A DNA stretch of 64,000 nt, from the NCBI GenBank assembly GCA_027063225.1, contig JAMOSG010000036.1, positions 35,990-99,989 of the forward strand, given 5' to 3'. Position numbers and translations under genes: made by a program. The first letter of the stretch is position 1. The number at the start of each line of letters is the position of its first letter. Below are positions 10,590-21,104 of this stretch, piece by piece. This DNA is from Helicobacteraceae bacterium (lineage in GTDB: Bacteria; Campylobacterota; Campylobacteria; Campylobacterales; Sulfurimonadaceae). The notes under the pieces were generated by a model, which saw nothing but the letters and a program-made list of their open reading frames with translations, had not been told where the DNA came from and searched no databases.

Positions 10590-12476
10590 CTATTGTTTAA
10601 TGCCTAATAGAGTTTGCATCATCTGATCAAGTGTTGTAATAACTTTTGCAGCAGCACTATAAGATGTTTGATATTTAATAAGATTTGTCATCTCCTCATC
10701 TACATTTACTTTAGATGTTGAGAAATATTCATTCTCGATTGTATTATATTGAGCAAGAATAGTATCACTTCTACGTATTGCAGAGTTTGTTGCAGTTCCA
10801 ACATCTGTTGCAGTAACATCAAACATACCATAAGAAGTTACATTGTATGATTGTGTTCCAATCTCATAATCATATCTTTCAAATTGATGTTGTACCATAT
10901 CTAATGCTAAACTATTATCTCCAGCAACAGGTGTTTTACCAGCTTGAATAAATGTAGGATTTTCTTGATACTTGCTATGTAAAGCAATAGAATATGCACT
11001 ATCTCCATCAAAATATCGATTTAACCCTAGTGCTCCTGCAAAGTTTGTTCCAGAATTAAAAGAGTCATCGGTTAAATTATCCTCTATTGCAAAAGTATAT
11101 CCCTTCGACTCCGATAAAGGACCTATAGAAAGTTCTAGTCTTAATTCACCATTTTCTGCACGTGTAAAATTAAAACCATCTTTAAAATAATCATCTATAT
11201 CATTTGTAGCATTCGCATCTTTATTATCATCTTTTTGAGCTTTAATTTGCCCCTCAATAGAATCAGAGCCTGGTTCACCTGTCATAACGGTTGTATTTTC
11301 TAAATTAATCTCTCTTTGTGCTGCAACATTTCCTTCATTGTCATATACAATAAGGTTAAAAGAACCCTTATTTAAATTTAAATTTGTATTTAATAAAGCA
11401 TCATTTTGATTAAAATCAACTGGATTAGATTGCATAAGAGTAGTTGGTGTTGCAGCATAAAGATTATTTGTAGATTCAATAAGACCTTTTGCAAAGGCAT
11501 CTAATTCAGAAACAGTTGTTTGAATTGTCCCATCTGTTGGCATTCCACTTGTTGAATCAACACTACCACCACGTAAATCTAGCATAGCACCAATTTTACC
11601 ATCTCTAATTTTATCGTCAATTGGTATTAATTTTCCATCTTGTCTTTCATAAGAAAGCTCATAAAAACCATTAGAGTTTGTATTTCTATCTGCTCTAATT
11701 GGATGGTAAGAAGCACCATCTACAATATTAAATCCAGCAACACTAATGGAGTAACTTCCATTAACACTATTTGAAGCACTATCTACTTCAATATTTGAGC
11801 TCATTCCATCTTTATTTACTTTAGCACCAATTAAACGAGCTAAATCTTTTTCTAAAAGATTTCTTTTATCTCTTAAATCATTAGCTTCATAAGAACCAGC
11901 ACTCTCTGCTACATTAATAGAAACATTAATTTCTGAAATCTCTTTAGCAATAGAATTAACTTCATTGATACTTACAGCAAGATCATCATTAATTTGCATT
12001 TGTAAATTTGTTACTTGCTCTTGTGTTTGTTGTATATGTGTTGCTAACTGGTCCGTTTGCTCTGCTAATGCCACTTTTATAGCAGGATTTGTAGGGTTAT
12101 CAGAAAAATCTTGCCATGAATTATAGTACTCTGCTAAATCACTTTTAACACCAACACCATCTATTTCAGGAAAGTAACTTGAAAGCTCCTCGAGTTTAGT
12201 TTGTACATAATCTACATACTCTTTATCTGCAGCGATATCAGTATAACGTGTATAAACAAAATTGTCGAAAACTCTTTTAACGTCTGTAACTTCAGTACCA
12301 TTTCCAACATTACCTTTACTTGTTGAAATTGGTGTTGTAGAAGATGTCATAACACGTTGACGAGAATACCCTTCAACCTCAGCATTTGCAATATTATGTC
12401 CAGTTGTATCAATACCAACTTGAGCAGCATTTAAGCCTGTATAGCCAGTACTAAGGGAATTAAAAATAGATGGCAT
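10590..12476 (-). CDS. flgK: Flagellar hook-associated protein 1
   Basis: GLNAAQVGIDTTGHNIANAEVEGYSRQRV N-terminus; YQTSYSAAAKVITTLDQMMQTLLGI C-terminus. Confidence 0.95.
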   Translation of the reverse strand: MPSIFNSLSTGYTGLNAAQVGIDTTGHNIANAEVEGYSRQRVMTSSTTPISTSKGNVGNGTEVTDVKRVFDNFVYTRYTDIAADKEYVDYVQTKLEELSSYFPEIDGVGVKSDLAEYYNSWQDFSDNPTNPAIKVALAEQTDQLATHIQQTQEQVTNLQMQINDDLAVSINEVNSIAKEISEINVSINVAESAGSYEANDLRDKRNLLEKDLARLIGAKVNKDGMSSNIEVDSASNSVNGSYSISVAGFNIVDGASYHPIRADRNTNSNGFYELSYERQDGKLIPIDDKIRDGKIGAMLDLRGGSVDSTSGMPTDGTIQTTVSELDAFAKGLIESTNNLYAATPTTLMQSNPVDFNQNDALLNTNLNLNKGSFNLIVYDNEGNVAAQREINLENTTVMTGEPGSDSIEGQIKAQKDDNKDANATNDIDDYFKDGFNFTRAENGELRLELSIGPLSESKGYTFAIEDNLTDDSFNSGTNFAGALGLNRYFDGDSAYSIALHSKYQENPTFIQAGKTPVAGDNSLALDMVQHQFERYDYEIGTQSYNVTSYGMFDVTATDVGTATNSAIRRSDTILAQYNTIENEYFSTSKVNVDEEMTNLIKYQTSYSAAAKVITTLDQMMQTLLGIKQ

Positions 12477-12491
12477 AGTAAAAGCTCCTAC

Positions 12492-12920
12492 TTATGCTCT
12501 AACTTCTAAGAAAGAAGGTCGTCTTGCAGCTACTTTTTCATAACCTTGCATCTCTATTGGTACAAGTTTTTCTAAAAAAGTATTATAAAGATTACTTACA
12601 GCTAAAACCATTTTTGCATAACGTTTATTTACTTCATGCAAATTTGCTAATTCTACTTTTAATTCATCAAGAAGTTGATGTTGTTGAGATGTCAACAAGG
12701 AAGGAAGTTCTATATTTGGATGAGACGCAATAAGCTGAGAAATCTCATAATCTATCATAGATTTTTTTGTTTCAAAGCTACTAATTTTTTCCTCTTTTAA
12801 AGATAGTCTTGAAAATTGAGTTTCATGCTTCGCCTCTTTTATATCATTTATATCAGATTCAGTTATTTCTATAAGCTCACGAAGATCTTTCAAAGCGCCT
12901 TGTAAATGATGAGACAACAT
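12492..12920 (-). CDS. FlgN-like flagellar chaperone
   Basis: Helical 142-aa protein between flgM and flgK. Confidence 0.6.
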   Translation of the reverse strand: MLSHHLQGALKDLRELIEITESDINDIKEAKHETQFSRLSLKEEKISSFETKKSMIDYEISQLIASHPNIELPSLLTSQQHQLLDELKVELANLHEVNKRYAKMVLAVSNLYNTFLEKLVPIEMQGYEKVAARRPSFLEVRA

Positions 12921-12944
12921 AATTTAACTCCTTAGTTTTTTGCA

Positions 12945-13160
12945 TTATAGAAGCAACTCATCTGCAATTTTTTGCGAAAGTGCTTCTAAATCTACTTTGT
13001 ATTCTCCAGAAGTAATAGAATCTTTTACTCGATCTATTTTATTTTTGTCACCTTGTTGTGAAACCACAACATTTGATGAACGATTTACTTCTTTCGAATT
13101 TTGATTTGATGGTGAAGTATAACTACTTTTTACCATCGTATTTGTTGCATTTAATATCAT
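12945..13160 (-). CDS. flgM: Anti-sigma28 factor FlgM
   Basis: Small protein with C-terminal KIDRVKDSITSGEYKVDLEALSQKIADELL. Confidence 0.85.
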   Translation of the reverse strand: MILNATNTMVKSSYTSPSNQNSKEVNRSSNVVVSQQGDKNKIDRVKDSITSGEYKVDLEALSQKIADELLL

Positions 13161-13211
13161 CTTAATTATCCCTTTTTAATATTAATTAAATTAATAATTT
13201 AACCACATTAA

Positions 13212-13238
13212 ATATCGGATAAAATAAAAGAAACTTAA
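13212..13238 (-). promoter_or_regulatory. Candidate sigma28 (FliA) promoter for flgM
   Basis: Minus-strand TTAAGTTT then TCCGATAT; TTAA-N15-TCCGATAT vs consensus TAAA-N15-GCCGATAA. Confidence 0.65.
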
Positions 13239-13531
13239 TGTTTTTCCTTTAAATAATCAAATAACATTTGCGAAAAACCAAAACTTCCTGCACTTGCTTT
13301 ACTTAACTCATCTCTATACATCGATTTATAAATCTTATCCCCAGGATCATTTTGTGAAGAGAAAAGATTTTTTTCATCTTTTGCTGCATTATCTAAAACC
13401 ATTTTAAGTAAAATCGCTTCAAAAGCATCTGTTTGCTTTTTTAACTCTTTATCTTGTGCATTTTCATTTACTCTTGGAATAGCACTTGGTGATTGTAATG
13501 TTTTATTTAACGCTAAATTTGCATAACTCAT
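13235..13531 (-). CDS. flgJ: FlgJ-type rod-binding protein (no muramidase domain)
   Basis: TDAFEAILLKMVLDNA...YKSMYRDELSKA rod-binding motifs. Confidence 0.8.
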   Translation of the reverse strand: MSYANLALNKTLQSPSAIPRVNENAQDKELKKQTDAFEAILLKMVLDNAAKDEKNLFSSQNDPGDKIYKSMYRDELSKASAGSFGFSQMLFDYLKEKH

Positions 13532-14571
13532 TAAATAACCTTTAATTCAGCAGAGATACTTCCAGCACTCTTCATTGCCTCCAAAATAGAGATAATATCT
13601 TTTGGAGTTGCACCTAGTTTTTGTAAAGAGCGAACCAAGTTTGCAACTGTTGTTGTTCCCTTACGAGTATAAAGCTCATTTTCATTAAGTCCTATTACCA
13701 TGTCATTGTCAACTGCAATAGAACCTGCAGGTTTTGCAGGTTCGCTCTGTTCATTGATTTTAATGGTAATATCACCATGAGTAAGAACAATTGGCTTCAC
13801 TTCTATATCTATTCCAGCAATAATCGTTCCAGTTCTTTCATTAATAATTATTTTATTTTTAGGTTTATAGTTCATATCTACATCTTGAACTTCAGATAAA
13901 AACTCAATCATAGAGAGATTCTTAGGGCATTTTAGTTTAATTGTACGAGGGTCAAGTGCTACTGCAACTTTTGTATTGTAAAATTTATTGATAGCTTTTT
14001 GAACACCTATAGCGTTTTTAAAGTTAGACTCTTTAAGTGAAAGATTTGCATATTGTTGATGGTATAAATCTATATTTATCTCACGCTCCACAAAACCACC
14101 CTCAAACACCATACCAACAGTTGGATGAGAGTTTCCTCCACCTTGGTTACGTCCACCAATGCTAATACTTCCTTGTGCTAAAGCGTAAATTTTGCCATCT
14201 ACCCCTTTAAGTGGTGTCATAAGAAGTGTTCCACCCTCAAGAGATTTTGCATCTCCAATAGAAGATACAACTACATCAAACTTATCCCCTTGACGAGCAA
14301 AAGGCTTGAGTGTTGCAGTAACAACAACCGCTGCAACATTTTTAGATTTAATATCAATCGGTTTCATATCGATATTCATCGACTTTAACATATTTGAGAT
14401 AGATTGTAAGGTAAATTTAGAAGTTGTCCCATCTCCTGTTTTTTTTAAACCAACAACAAGTGAATACCCAATAAGCTGATTCTCACGAACCCCAACAATA
14501 TTGGCAACATCACTTACTTTTGTTGCATAAACAAAGGAATAAAAAAAGAGTAAAAGGAGTAAAAGACGCAT
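13531..14571 (-). CDS. flgI: Flagellar P-ring protein
   Basis: VSDVANIVGVRENQLIGYSLVVGLKKTGDGT and NLVRSLQKLGATPKDIISILEAMKSAGSI. Confidence 0.96.
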   Translation of the reverse strand: MRLLLLLLFFYSFVYATKVSDVANIVGVRENQLIGYSLVVGLKKTGDGTTSKFTLQSISNMLKSMNIDMKPIDIKSKNVAAVVVTATLKPFARQGDKFDVVVSSIGDAKSLEGGTLLMTPLKGVDGKIYALAQGSISIGGRNQGGGNSHPTVGMVFEGGFVEREINIDLYHQQYANLSLKESNFKNAIGVQKAINKFYNTKVAVALDPRTIKLKCPKNLSMIEFLSEVQDVDMNYKPKNKIIINERTGTIIAGIDIEVKPIVLTHGDITIKINEQSEPAKPAGSIAVDNDMVIGLNENELYTRKGTTTVANLVRSLQKLGATPKDIISILEAMKSAGSISAELKVI

Positions 14572-14609
14572 AAAATTTACCTTCTTGAAAGTTATATTTT
14601 TTAAGATTT

Positions 14610-14626
14610 AAGCAAGTTTTATTCCA
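14610..14626 (-). promoter_or_regulatory. Candidate sigma54 promoter upstream of flgI
   Basis: Minus strand TGGAATAAAACTTGCTT with exact -24 GG / -12 GC spacing, about 40 bp upstream of flgI. Confidence 0.65.
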
Positions 14627-14653
14627 TTTTGTTTCACAATTTTTACTACAAAA

Positions 14654-14941
14654 TTATAAAACCACCCCTTTATCAATCTCCTTTTTTAATAATTCATTAG
14701 CAGAGTCATACAACACTAAATCTATCGGTAAATCTAAATCTTTTAGTAAAAGAGTTTTAAAAAATTGTGTTTTTGCTTTTTTAAAATTTTCTGTACTCAT
14801 TTTTTTATTTACTGCAATATCAAAATCTCCACCCTTTTTTGCATCATCTACACGACTTCCAAAAAGTATGAGTTCACACTCTCCAAATGCCTTTTGTGAA
14901 GCTTGTTTAAACTCATTTACTAGGAAGTTCGATACTCGCAT
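14654..14941 (-). CDS. MNT-type minimal nucleotidyltransferase
   Basis: LILFGSRVDDAKKGGDFDIAV (GSx10DxD); start moved to MRVSNF, preceded by an AAGGAG RBS. Confidence 0.85.
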   Translation of the reverse strand: MRVSNFLVNEFKQASQKAFGECELILFGSRVDDAKKGGDFDIAVNKKMSTENFKKAKTQFFKTLLLKDLDLPIDLVLYDSANELLKKEIDKGVVL

Positions 14942-15278
14942 TATATCTCCTTGCAAATTCAAATACATTTTGCACCACTTGTTCTAAATAACTAAAATTT
15001 TCTACACAATATTTTAAATCTGCTAAAACTTCACTCATTTTAGAATAACCAATACCTGAAATATCAAGTAGACTTCTAAAAACTTTTGCTCCTAAATAAT
15101 CTTGAAGAGATGAAAATCTTTTAAGGTATGCTTCTAAAACAGCTTTTGATGGAGTATCCAAATAACTAAACTCCTCTTCACTAAAATCGAATTGCATAGT
15201 ATCTATATGCTTTTTATATTCTCTTAGTGCTTCATAATGTTTTGCAACTTTTTGAAGCTGTTTATCTATCACTAACAT
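14913..15278 (-). CDS. HepT-like helical partner of the MNT nucleotidyltransferase
   Basis: Helical 121-aa protein overlapping the MNT ORF; canonical RX4-6HXY motif not seen. Confidence 0.5.
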   Translation of the reverse strand: MLVIDKQLQKVAKHYEALREYKKHIDTMQFDFSEEEFSYLDTPSKAVLEAYLKRFSSLQDYLGAKVFRSLLDISGIGYSKMSEVLADLKYCVENFSYLEQVVQNVFEFARRYNASIELPSK

Positions 15279-15372
15279 ACAACATTCCTTTCTTGAAATT
15301 AAGAGGAGTATAACTACTTTATGCTATAAAAAAACTTACATCTTTTACACTTTTTTAAGCTATAATTCCACC

Positions 15373-17355
15373 ATGAAGAAAAAACCAGAATTTAAAGTAG
15401 AATCACCTTACCAACCAACAGGGGATCAACCTCAAGCAATAGAACAACTTAGCAAAAGCATACAACAAGGTAACCGCTACCAAACACTCGAAGGGGTAAC
15501 AGGAAGTGGTAAAACGCATACAATGGCACGTGTTATAGAAAAAGTGCAAATGCCAACTATTATTATGACGCACAATAAAACTCTTGCTGCACAGCTTTAT
15601 AGTGAATTTAGACAGTTCTTTCCACACAACCACGTGGAGTATTTTGTTTCATACTACGACTACTACCAACCAGAAGCATACATTCCACGTCAAGATCTTT
15701 TTATTGAAAAAGATAGCTCCATAAACGATGAACTAGAACGCCTTCGCCTTAGTGCTACAGCAAATCTTTTAAGTTATGATGATGTTATTGTTATCGCTTC
15801 AGTTTCTGCAAACTATGGTTTGGGGGATCCTGAAGAGTATATGAATATGGTACAAGCTTTAGAAGTTGGCGATGAGATTGGACAAAAACAACTTCTTTTA
15901 CGTTTAGTAGAGATGGGTTATAGCCGCAACGATACCTATTTTGATAGTGGTCATATTCGCGTAAATGGTGAAAGTATAGATATCTATCCACCCTACTTTG
16001 AAAGTGAAGCGATTCGTATAGAGTTTTTTGGGGATGAAATAGAAGCTATTTATACATTTGACGTAATTGACAATAAACGCCTAGAGGATCATAAAAAATT
16101 TACAATCTACGCAACAAGTCAATTCTCTGTTTCACGTGATAAACTAGCCCTTGCTATTAAACGCATTGAAGAGGAGCTAGATGAGCGACTTGAGTATTTT
16201 CAAAAAGAGGGAAAACTAGTTGAATACCAACGCTTAAAACAAAGGGTTGAGTTTGATTTAGAGATGTTAGAAACAACAGGAAGTTGTAAAGGAATTGAGA
16301 ACTACTCTCGCCTTTTAACAAACAAAAAACCAGGGGAAGCTCCTTTTACACTTTTAGATTATTTTGAGCAAAACAATAAAGAGTACTTAGTAATCGTAGA
16401 TGAGAGTCATGTTTCACTTCCTCAATTTCGTGGGATGTACGCAGGAGATAGAGCAAGAAAAGAGGTTTTAGTGGAGTATGGTTTTAGACTCCCCTCAGCT
16501 CTTGATAACCGTCCACTTAAACTTGAAGAGTATATAAATAAATCTCCCCACTATCTGTTTGTTTCAGCTACACCAAATGAGTATGAGCTAGAACTTAGTG
16601 CAACAAAAGCAACACAAATTATCCGCCCAACAGGTCTTTTAGATCCTATCATAGATATAAAACCATCTGATAACCAAGTGGAAGATATTCACGATGAAAT
16701 TAAAAAAACAGTTGCTAAAAATGAGCGTGTTTTAATTACAGTTTTAACAAAAAAGATGGCAGAAGCTCTAACAAAATATTTAGCCGATTTAGGGATAAAA
16801 GTGCAATATATGCACTCCGATATTGACACAATTGAGCGTAACCAAATTATACGTGCACTTCGTGTTGGGGAGTTTGATGTTTTAATTGGGATCAACCTTT
16901 TACGTGAAGGTTTAGATTTACCAGAAGTTTCTTTAGTAGCTATTTTAGATGCCGATAAAGAGGGATTTTTAAGAAGTGAAACAGCACTTATTCAAACTAT
17001 TGGGCGTGCAGCTAGAAATGAAAATGGTCGTGTAATTCTTTACGCTAACAAAGTTACAAAATCGATGCAAAAAGCAATCGATATTACAAAAGAGCGTAGA
17101 GCATTACAAGAGGCTTACAACAAAAAGCATAACATCACACCAAAAACTACAAAACGTACACTCGATGAAAACTTAAAACTTGAAGAGCACGATGGCATCT
17201 ACCAAAAACATAAAAAAATAGATAAAATGCCAGCAAGTGAAAGAAAAGCGATAGTAAAAGAGCTTATGTTAAAAATGAAAGCAGCTGCAAAAGAGTTAAA
17301 CTTTGAAGAAGCAGCAAGACTACGTGATGAAATTGCAAAAATAAAGCAACTTTAA
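15373..17355 (+). CDS. uvrB: Excinuclease ABC subunit B
   Basis: [44 protein letters not shown]-terminal UVR domain. Confidence 0.98.
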   Translation: MKKKPEFKVESPYQPTGDQPQAIEQLSKSIQQGNRYQTLEGVTGSGKTHTMARVIEKVQMPTIIMTHNKTLAAQLYSEFRQFFPHNHVEYFVSYYDYYQPEAYIPRQDLFIEKDSSINDELERLRLSATANLLSYDDVIVIASVSANYGLGDPEEYMNMVQALEVGDEIGQKQLLLRLVEMGYSRNDTYFDSGHIRVNGESIDIYPPYFESEAIRIEFFGDEIEAIYTFDVIDNKRLEDHKKFTIYATSQFSVSRDKLALAIKRIEEELDERLEYFQKEGKLVEYQRLKQRVEFDLEMLETTGSCKGIENYSRLLTNKKPGEAPFTLLDYFEQNNKEYLVIVDESHVSLPQFRGMYAGDRARKEVLVEYGFRLPSALDNRPLKLEEYINKSPHYLFVSATPNEYELELSATKATQIIRPTGLLDPIIDIKPSDNQVEDIHDEIKKTVAKNERVLITVLTKKMAEALTKYLADLGIKVQYMHSDIDTIERNQIIRALRVGEFDVLIGINLLREGLDLPEVSLVAILDADKEGFLRSETALIQTIGRAARNENGRVILYANKVTKSMQKAIDITKERRALQEAYNKKHNITPKTTKRTLDENLKLEEHDGIYQKHKKIDKMPASERKAIVKELMLKMKAAAKELNFEEAARLRDEIAKIKQL

Positions 17356-17366
17356 AAGGAAAATTA

Positions 17367-17927
17367 GTGGAAGATATATTTACAAACTTAGAAACTTATG
17401 GGTATATTGGAGTATTTCTTTACTCTTTTGGTGGAGGTTTTTTGGCACTTGTAGCAGCTGGAGTTCTTTCTTTTATGGGAAAGATGGACTTAACAACTTC
17501 TATAGCTGTTGCGTTTGTTGCAAATGCTATAGGAGATATTGTTCTTTTTTATATGGCTCGTTACCAAAAAAGTATGATGATGGATCAAATTCGCTCACAT
17601 AGACGTAAACTTGCACTTGCTCATATTATGATGAAAAAATATGGCTCTTGGATTATTTTAATTCAAAAATTTATTTATGGAATTAAAACACTTATTCCAA
17701 TTGCTATTGGACTTACAAAATACGATTTTAAAAAATTTGCTATTTTAAATATTTTTAGTGCGGCTGTATGGGCTTTAGTATTTGGACTTGGAAGTTACTT
17801 TATGGGAAATATTTTAGTTGAGTTTGCAAAAACTATAAGCAATCAACCCTATATCGCACCACTTTTACTTGTTATTTTTGGTGGAGCACTTTGGCTTTAT
17901 TTAGAAAAAGCTACAAAGAAAAAATAG
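17367..17927 (+). CDS. DedA-family membrane protein
   Basis: Multi-TM; GDIVLFYMARYQ, IYGIKTLIPIAIG. Confidence 0.85.
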   Translation: MEDIFTNLETYGYIGVFLYSFGGGFLALVAAGVLSFMGKMDLTTSIAVAFVANAIGDIVLFYMARYQKSMMMDQIRSHRRKLALAHIMMKKYGSWIILIQKFIYGIKTLIPIAIGLTKYDFKKFAILNIFSAAVWALVFGLGSYFMGNILVEFAKTISNQPYIAPLLLVIFGGALWLYLEKATKKK

Positions 17928-17928
17928 T

Positions 17929-18276
17929 ATGCAAATAAGGCAACTCTCATTAAAAGAGCTTGAAGAGGTTTACCCTCTTATCCAAAAGCTTTACTCTCTT
18001 AGCTATAAAGAGTTTGAAGACCTCATCTATGAGATGAGAGAAGAATATATTATGTTGGGGATTTTTGATAAAGATGAGCTTGTTTGCTATAGTGGTGTTA
18101 AAGTAGTAACTTCACTGCAGCACAAACGACACCTTCAAGTGTTAGACTTCACTACAAAAGAGGAAAGATATGAAATATTAATGCTTAGTTATTTAAAAGA
18201 TTATGCAAAAACTGCTATGTGTCAAAAAATACACTTTTTTGAAGAGAATGGAGTCTATGAAGAGGTTAGTTTTTAA
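17929..18276 (+). CDS. GNAT-like acetyltransferase domain protein
   Basis: N-terminal LSLKELEEVYPLIQKLY...LVCYSGVKVV GNAT-like pattern. Confidence 0.55.
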   Translation: MQIRQLSLKELEEVYPLIQKLYSLSYKEFEDLIYEMREEYIMLGIFDKDELVCYSGVKVVTSLQHKRHLQVLDFTTKEERYEILMLSYLKDYAKTAMCQKIHFFEENGVYEEVSF

Positions 18277-18601
18277 ACTTAAACCCCTCTTTTTCCAAAA
18301 GTTTTCTCAGCTTTTGTTCTACTTCCCCTTGAAACTCCATAAAATTATTTTTAAAGCTTCCCCCACAACCTAATTGTTTTTTAAACTTTTTTACCAAAGT
18401 ATTTGTTTGCTCTTTTTCTAAAAAGAACTCCCCAACTAATGTAACAGTTTTCCCTCTACGCTTCTGTTTTTGAAAGTGAAGTTTATGCTCTTTTGGCATT
18501 AAAATTTTAGAACTCTCTTTTTTAGAGGATGACTCAACAACTGCCCAATCATCCTCTATTTGAGCGCCAACAAAAAGATCTAACTTTTTACCTCTGCTCA
18601 A
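18266..18601 (-). CDS. SUI1/YciH-like translation factor
   Basis: RRGKTVTLVGEFFLEKEQTNTLVKKFKKQLGCGGSFKNNFMEFQG. Confidence 0.85.
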   Translation of the reverse strand: MSRGKKLDLFVGAQIEDDWAVVESSSKKESSKILMPKEHKLHFQKQKRRGKTVTLVGEFFLEKEQTNTLVKKFKKQLGCGGSFKNNFMEFQGEVEQKLRKLLEKEGFKFKN

Positions 18602-19470
18602 TCAATTACCTTTTGTACTAAAATGCTCATACCCTCTTTTGTATGTTCAGGCTTCTCCTTAGAAATTTCAGCTTTAACATCATCTAAGCTATAAAGCGTA
18701 TGATCATAAACAATAACACTAAATTCATCACCCTCTTGTAAAAATGTATTCTCCCCAAACTCTGTATAACGAGTTGCACCTATACTAATGAGCGCTTCTT
18801 GTGGAAGTTCACATCCAAGAAGATACTCCTCTATAGGCTCAAGTGGCCCAGAATCTTCTTGTGTATCTATTTGCTCCACAAGCCAATCTAAAAGCTGTTC
18901 ATAAAAATAACTATATCCTGTAAGCTTTGCATCTTCACCATACTCATAAATTTTACCATCTCTCTTAAGATAACTACAAATAGAGTAATTATCCATCACT
19001 CCACCTTCGCTAAAAGTATCGATTTCAAGTAAGGTATCACTAATACCTTTTGAATTTTCACCCCAATTTTTCTTATCGCTAATTTTTTTTGCACCTTTTA
19101 CGCGAATAGAACAATCGTTATATGCTGCAAAATGGGTAGGAGTGATTTTTTTTAGTTTTCCACCAACACCATATTCAAAACGGCAAACTAAAACTACTTC
19201 AGGCTCTGCTTGAATATTTAGATTTTTATTTAATGGTTTTTTAATATAATGTCCACTCAAAGGATAAGTAAAAAGTTGTTTATTTACTTTTAAATTTACT
19301 AAAGAAACATCACTTGTTGGCTTTGGAAGATAAAAAGGAAAAACTCCCTTTGGAGCATTTTCATCTTTTGTAACAACATCTTTAAAATCTTCTGCTTCTC
19401 CAGCTTGGTCAAGGTGCAGAGCAAAATTCCCTGCTATACCTAAACCTATAAACTTCTTATAGCGACCCAT
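18598..19470 (-). CDS. Conserved hypothetical protein (DUF5718-like)
   Basis: 290-aa ORF in a tight operon; FIGLGIAGNFALHLDQAGEAEDF N-terminus. Confidence 0.6.
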   Translation of the reverse strand: MGRYKKFIGLGIAGNFALHLDQAGEAEDFKDVVTKDENAPKGVFPFYLPKPTSDVSLVNLKVNKQLFTYPLSGHYIKKPLNKNLNIQAEPEVVLVCRFEYGVGGKLKKITPTHFAAYNDCSIRVKGAKKISDKKNWGENSKGISDTLLEIDTFSEGGVMDNYSICSYLKRDGKIYEYGEDAKLTGYSYFYEQLLDWLVEQIDTQEDSGPLEPIEEYLLGCELPQEALISIGATRYTEFGENTFLQEGDEFSVIVYDHTLYSLDDVKAEISKEKPEHTKEGMSILVQKVID

Positions 19471-21074
19471 TAAAGAGTACCTGCTTCTTTAGCTTGAGCA
19501 AACTCTTCGTAACTTCCTCTAAAATCTATAATTGTTCCATTTTCTTGAATCTCAATAACACGTGTTGCAAAAGCATCAAGTAATTCTCTATCGTGAGATA
19601 CACAAATAACATTTCCATCAAAATTATGGAGTGCCTCACCAAGAGCTACGATCGCTTCTAGGTCAAGGTGGTTAGATGGTTCATCTAAAACTAAGAAGTT
19701 TCCACTCTCTAACATCATTTTAGAAAGCATCATTCTATGTTTTTCACCCCCAGAGATTTTCTCTACACTTTTTTCTTGTTGTTCACCATTAAAAAGCATA
19801 CGTCCAAGGCAGTTACGAATCTCTGCAATATCACGTTTAGGATCAAAAGAGCGTAACCAATCATAAAGTGTTCCATCACCCTCAATTTTATCTGTTGTAT
19901 CTTGAGGGAAATATGATGTTTCAATTGTAGCACCCCAAAAAACTTCACCCTCTGTTGGTTTTAACTCTTCCATCATAATTTTAATAAGTGTAGTTTTACC
20001 AACACCGTTTCCACCAATAAGTGCAATTTTTTCACCTGGTTCTACTTTAAAGTCAATATCATTAAGAACTTTATGATCCCCATAGCTATGCGATACATGG
20101 CGAACTTCTAATGCTTCATCACCCATTTGACGTTTAGCTTTAAAAACAATCGATGGATCACGACGAGATGATGGTTTAATCTCTTCGATATTTAATTTTT
20201 CAAGTTGTTTTTGACGTGAAGTTGCTTGTTTTGCTTTTGAAGCATTTGCACTAAAACGTCTTACAAACGCTTCTAATTGCTCTTTCTCTTTTTGTTTTTT
20301 AGCATTTTCTAACTCTTGTTGTTTTGCTAAAACATTTGCAGCAATGTACCAATCATCATAATTCCCTGTAAATTCACGAATCTTTTGGTAATCTACATCT
20401 AAAATATTTGTTACAACTGCATTTAAAAAGTGTCTATCGTGAGAGATAACTACTAAAGTACCCTCATGACGTTGCAATTCATGCTCTAACCAGCTAATCG
20501 TTTCAATATCAAGGTTATTTGTTGGCTCATCTAAAAATAAAACATCTGGTTTTGGAAAAAGTACTTGTGCAAGTAAAACTTTAAATTTATCTGCACTGTT
20601 GAGTGTACTCATAAGATTGTAATGTTGCTCAGCTGGAATTCCAACATTTTCTAAAATTTTTGCAATTTTAATATCATACTCATATGTTGGATCCTCTTCA
20701 ACACAGATTGTTTCAAGTTCTGCTAAACGATTGTTTACCGCATCATCCTCAAAATCACCCGTTGCATAAAGATTCTCTTTCTCTTTAATCGCATCATAAA
20801 GGCGTTTGTTTCCATAAAGTACTGCATCTAAAATTGTAAAATCTTCAAAAGCAAATTGGTTTTGTCCTAAAACACCAACACGATATTGTTTAGGGATAAT
20901 AACTTCCCCTTCATATTCGTTAATTTCACCACTTAAAATTTTTAAGAAAGTTGTTTTTCCCGCACCATTTGCACCAATAAGCCCATAACGCTTATGTCTA
21001 TCTAGTTTAAGATTAATATCTTGAAAGAGAACTCTACTTCCAAAACGCATCGTTAAATTTTGTACTGTTACCAT
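19470..21074 (-). CDS. ABC-F family ATPase (YbiT-like)
   Basis: Two NBDs (GANGAGKTT, GGNGVGKTT), no TM; degenerate first signature (TLNSADKF), second ISGGEKH. Confidence 0.92.
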   Translation of the reverse strand: MVTVQNLTMRFGSRVLFQDINLKLDRHKRYGLIGANGAGKTTFLKILSGEINEYEGEVIIPKQYRVGVLGQNQFAFEDFTILDAVLYGNKRLYDAIKEKENLYATGDFEDDAVNNRLAELETICVEEDPTYEYDIKIAKILENVGIPAEQHYNLMSTLNSADKFKVLLAQVLFPKPDVLFLDEPTNNLDIETISWLEHELQRHEGTLVVISHDRHFLNAVVTNILDVDYQKIREFTGNYDDWYIAANVLAKQQELENAKKQKEKEQLEAFVRRFSANASKAKQATSRQKQLEKLNIEEIKPSSRRDPSIVFKAKRQMGDEALEVRHVSHSYGDHKVLNDIDFKVEPGEKIALIGGNGVGKTTLIKIMMEELKPTEGEVFWGATIETSYFPQDTTDKIEGDGTLYDWLRSFDPKRDIAEIRNCLGRMLFNGEQQEKSVEKISGGEKHRMMLSKMMLESGNFLVLDEPSNHLDLEAIVALGEALHNFDGNVICVSHDRELLDAFATRVIEIQENGTIIDFRGSYEEFAQAKEAGTL

Positions 21075-21104
21075 ATCTTTTTGCCTACTATTTTTTTGTT
21101 TGTA

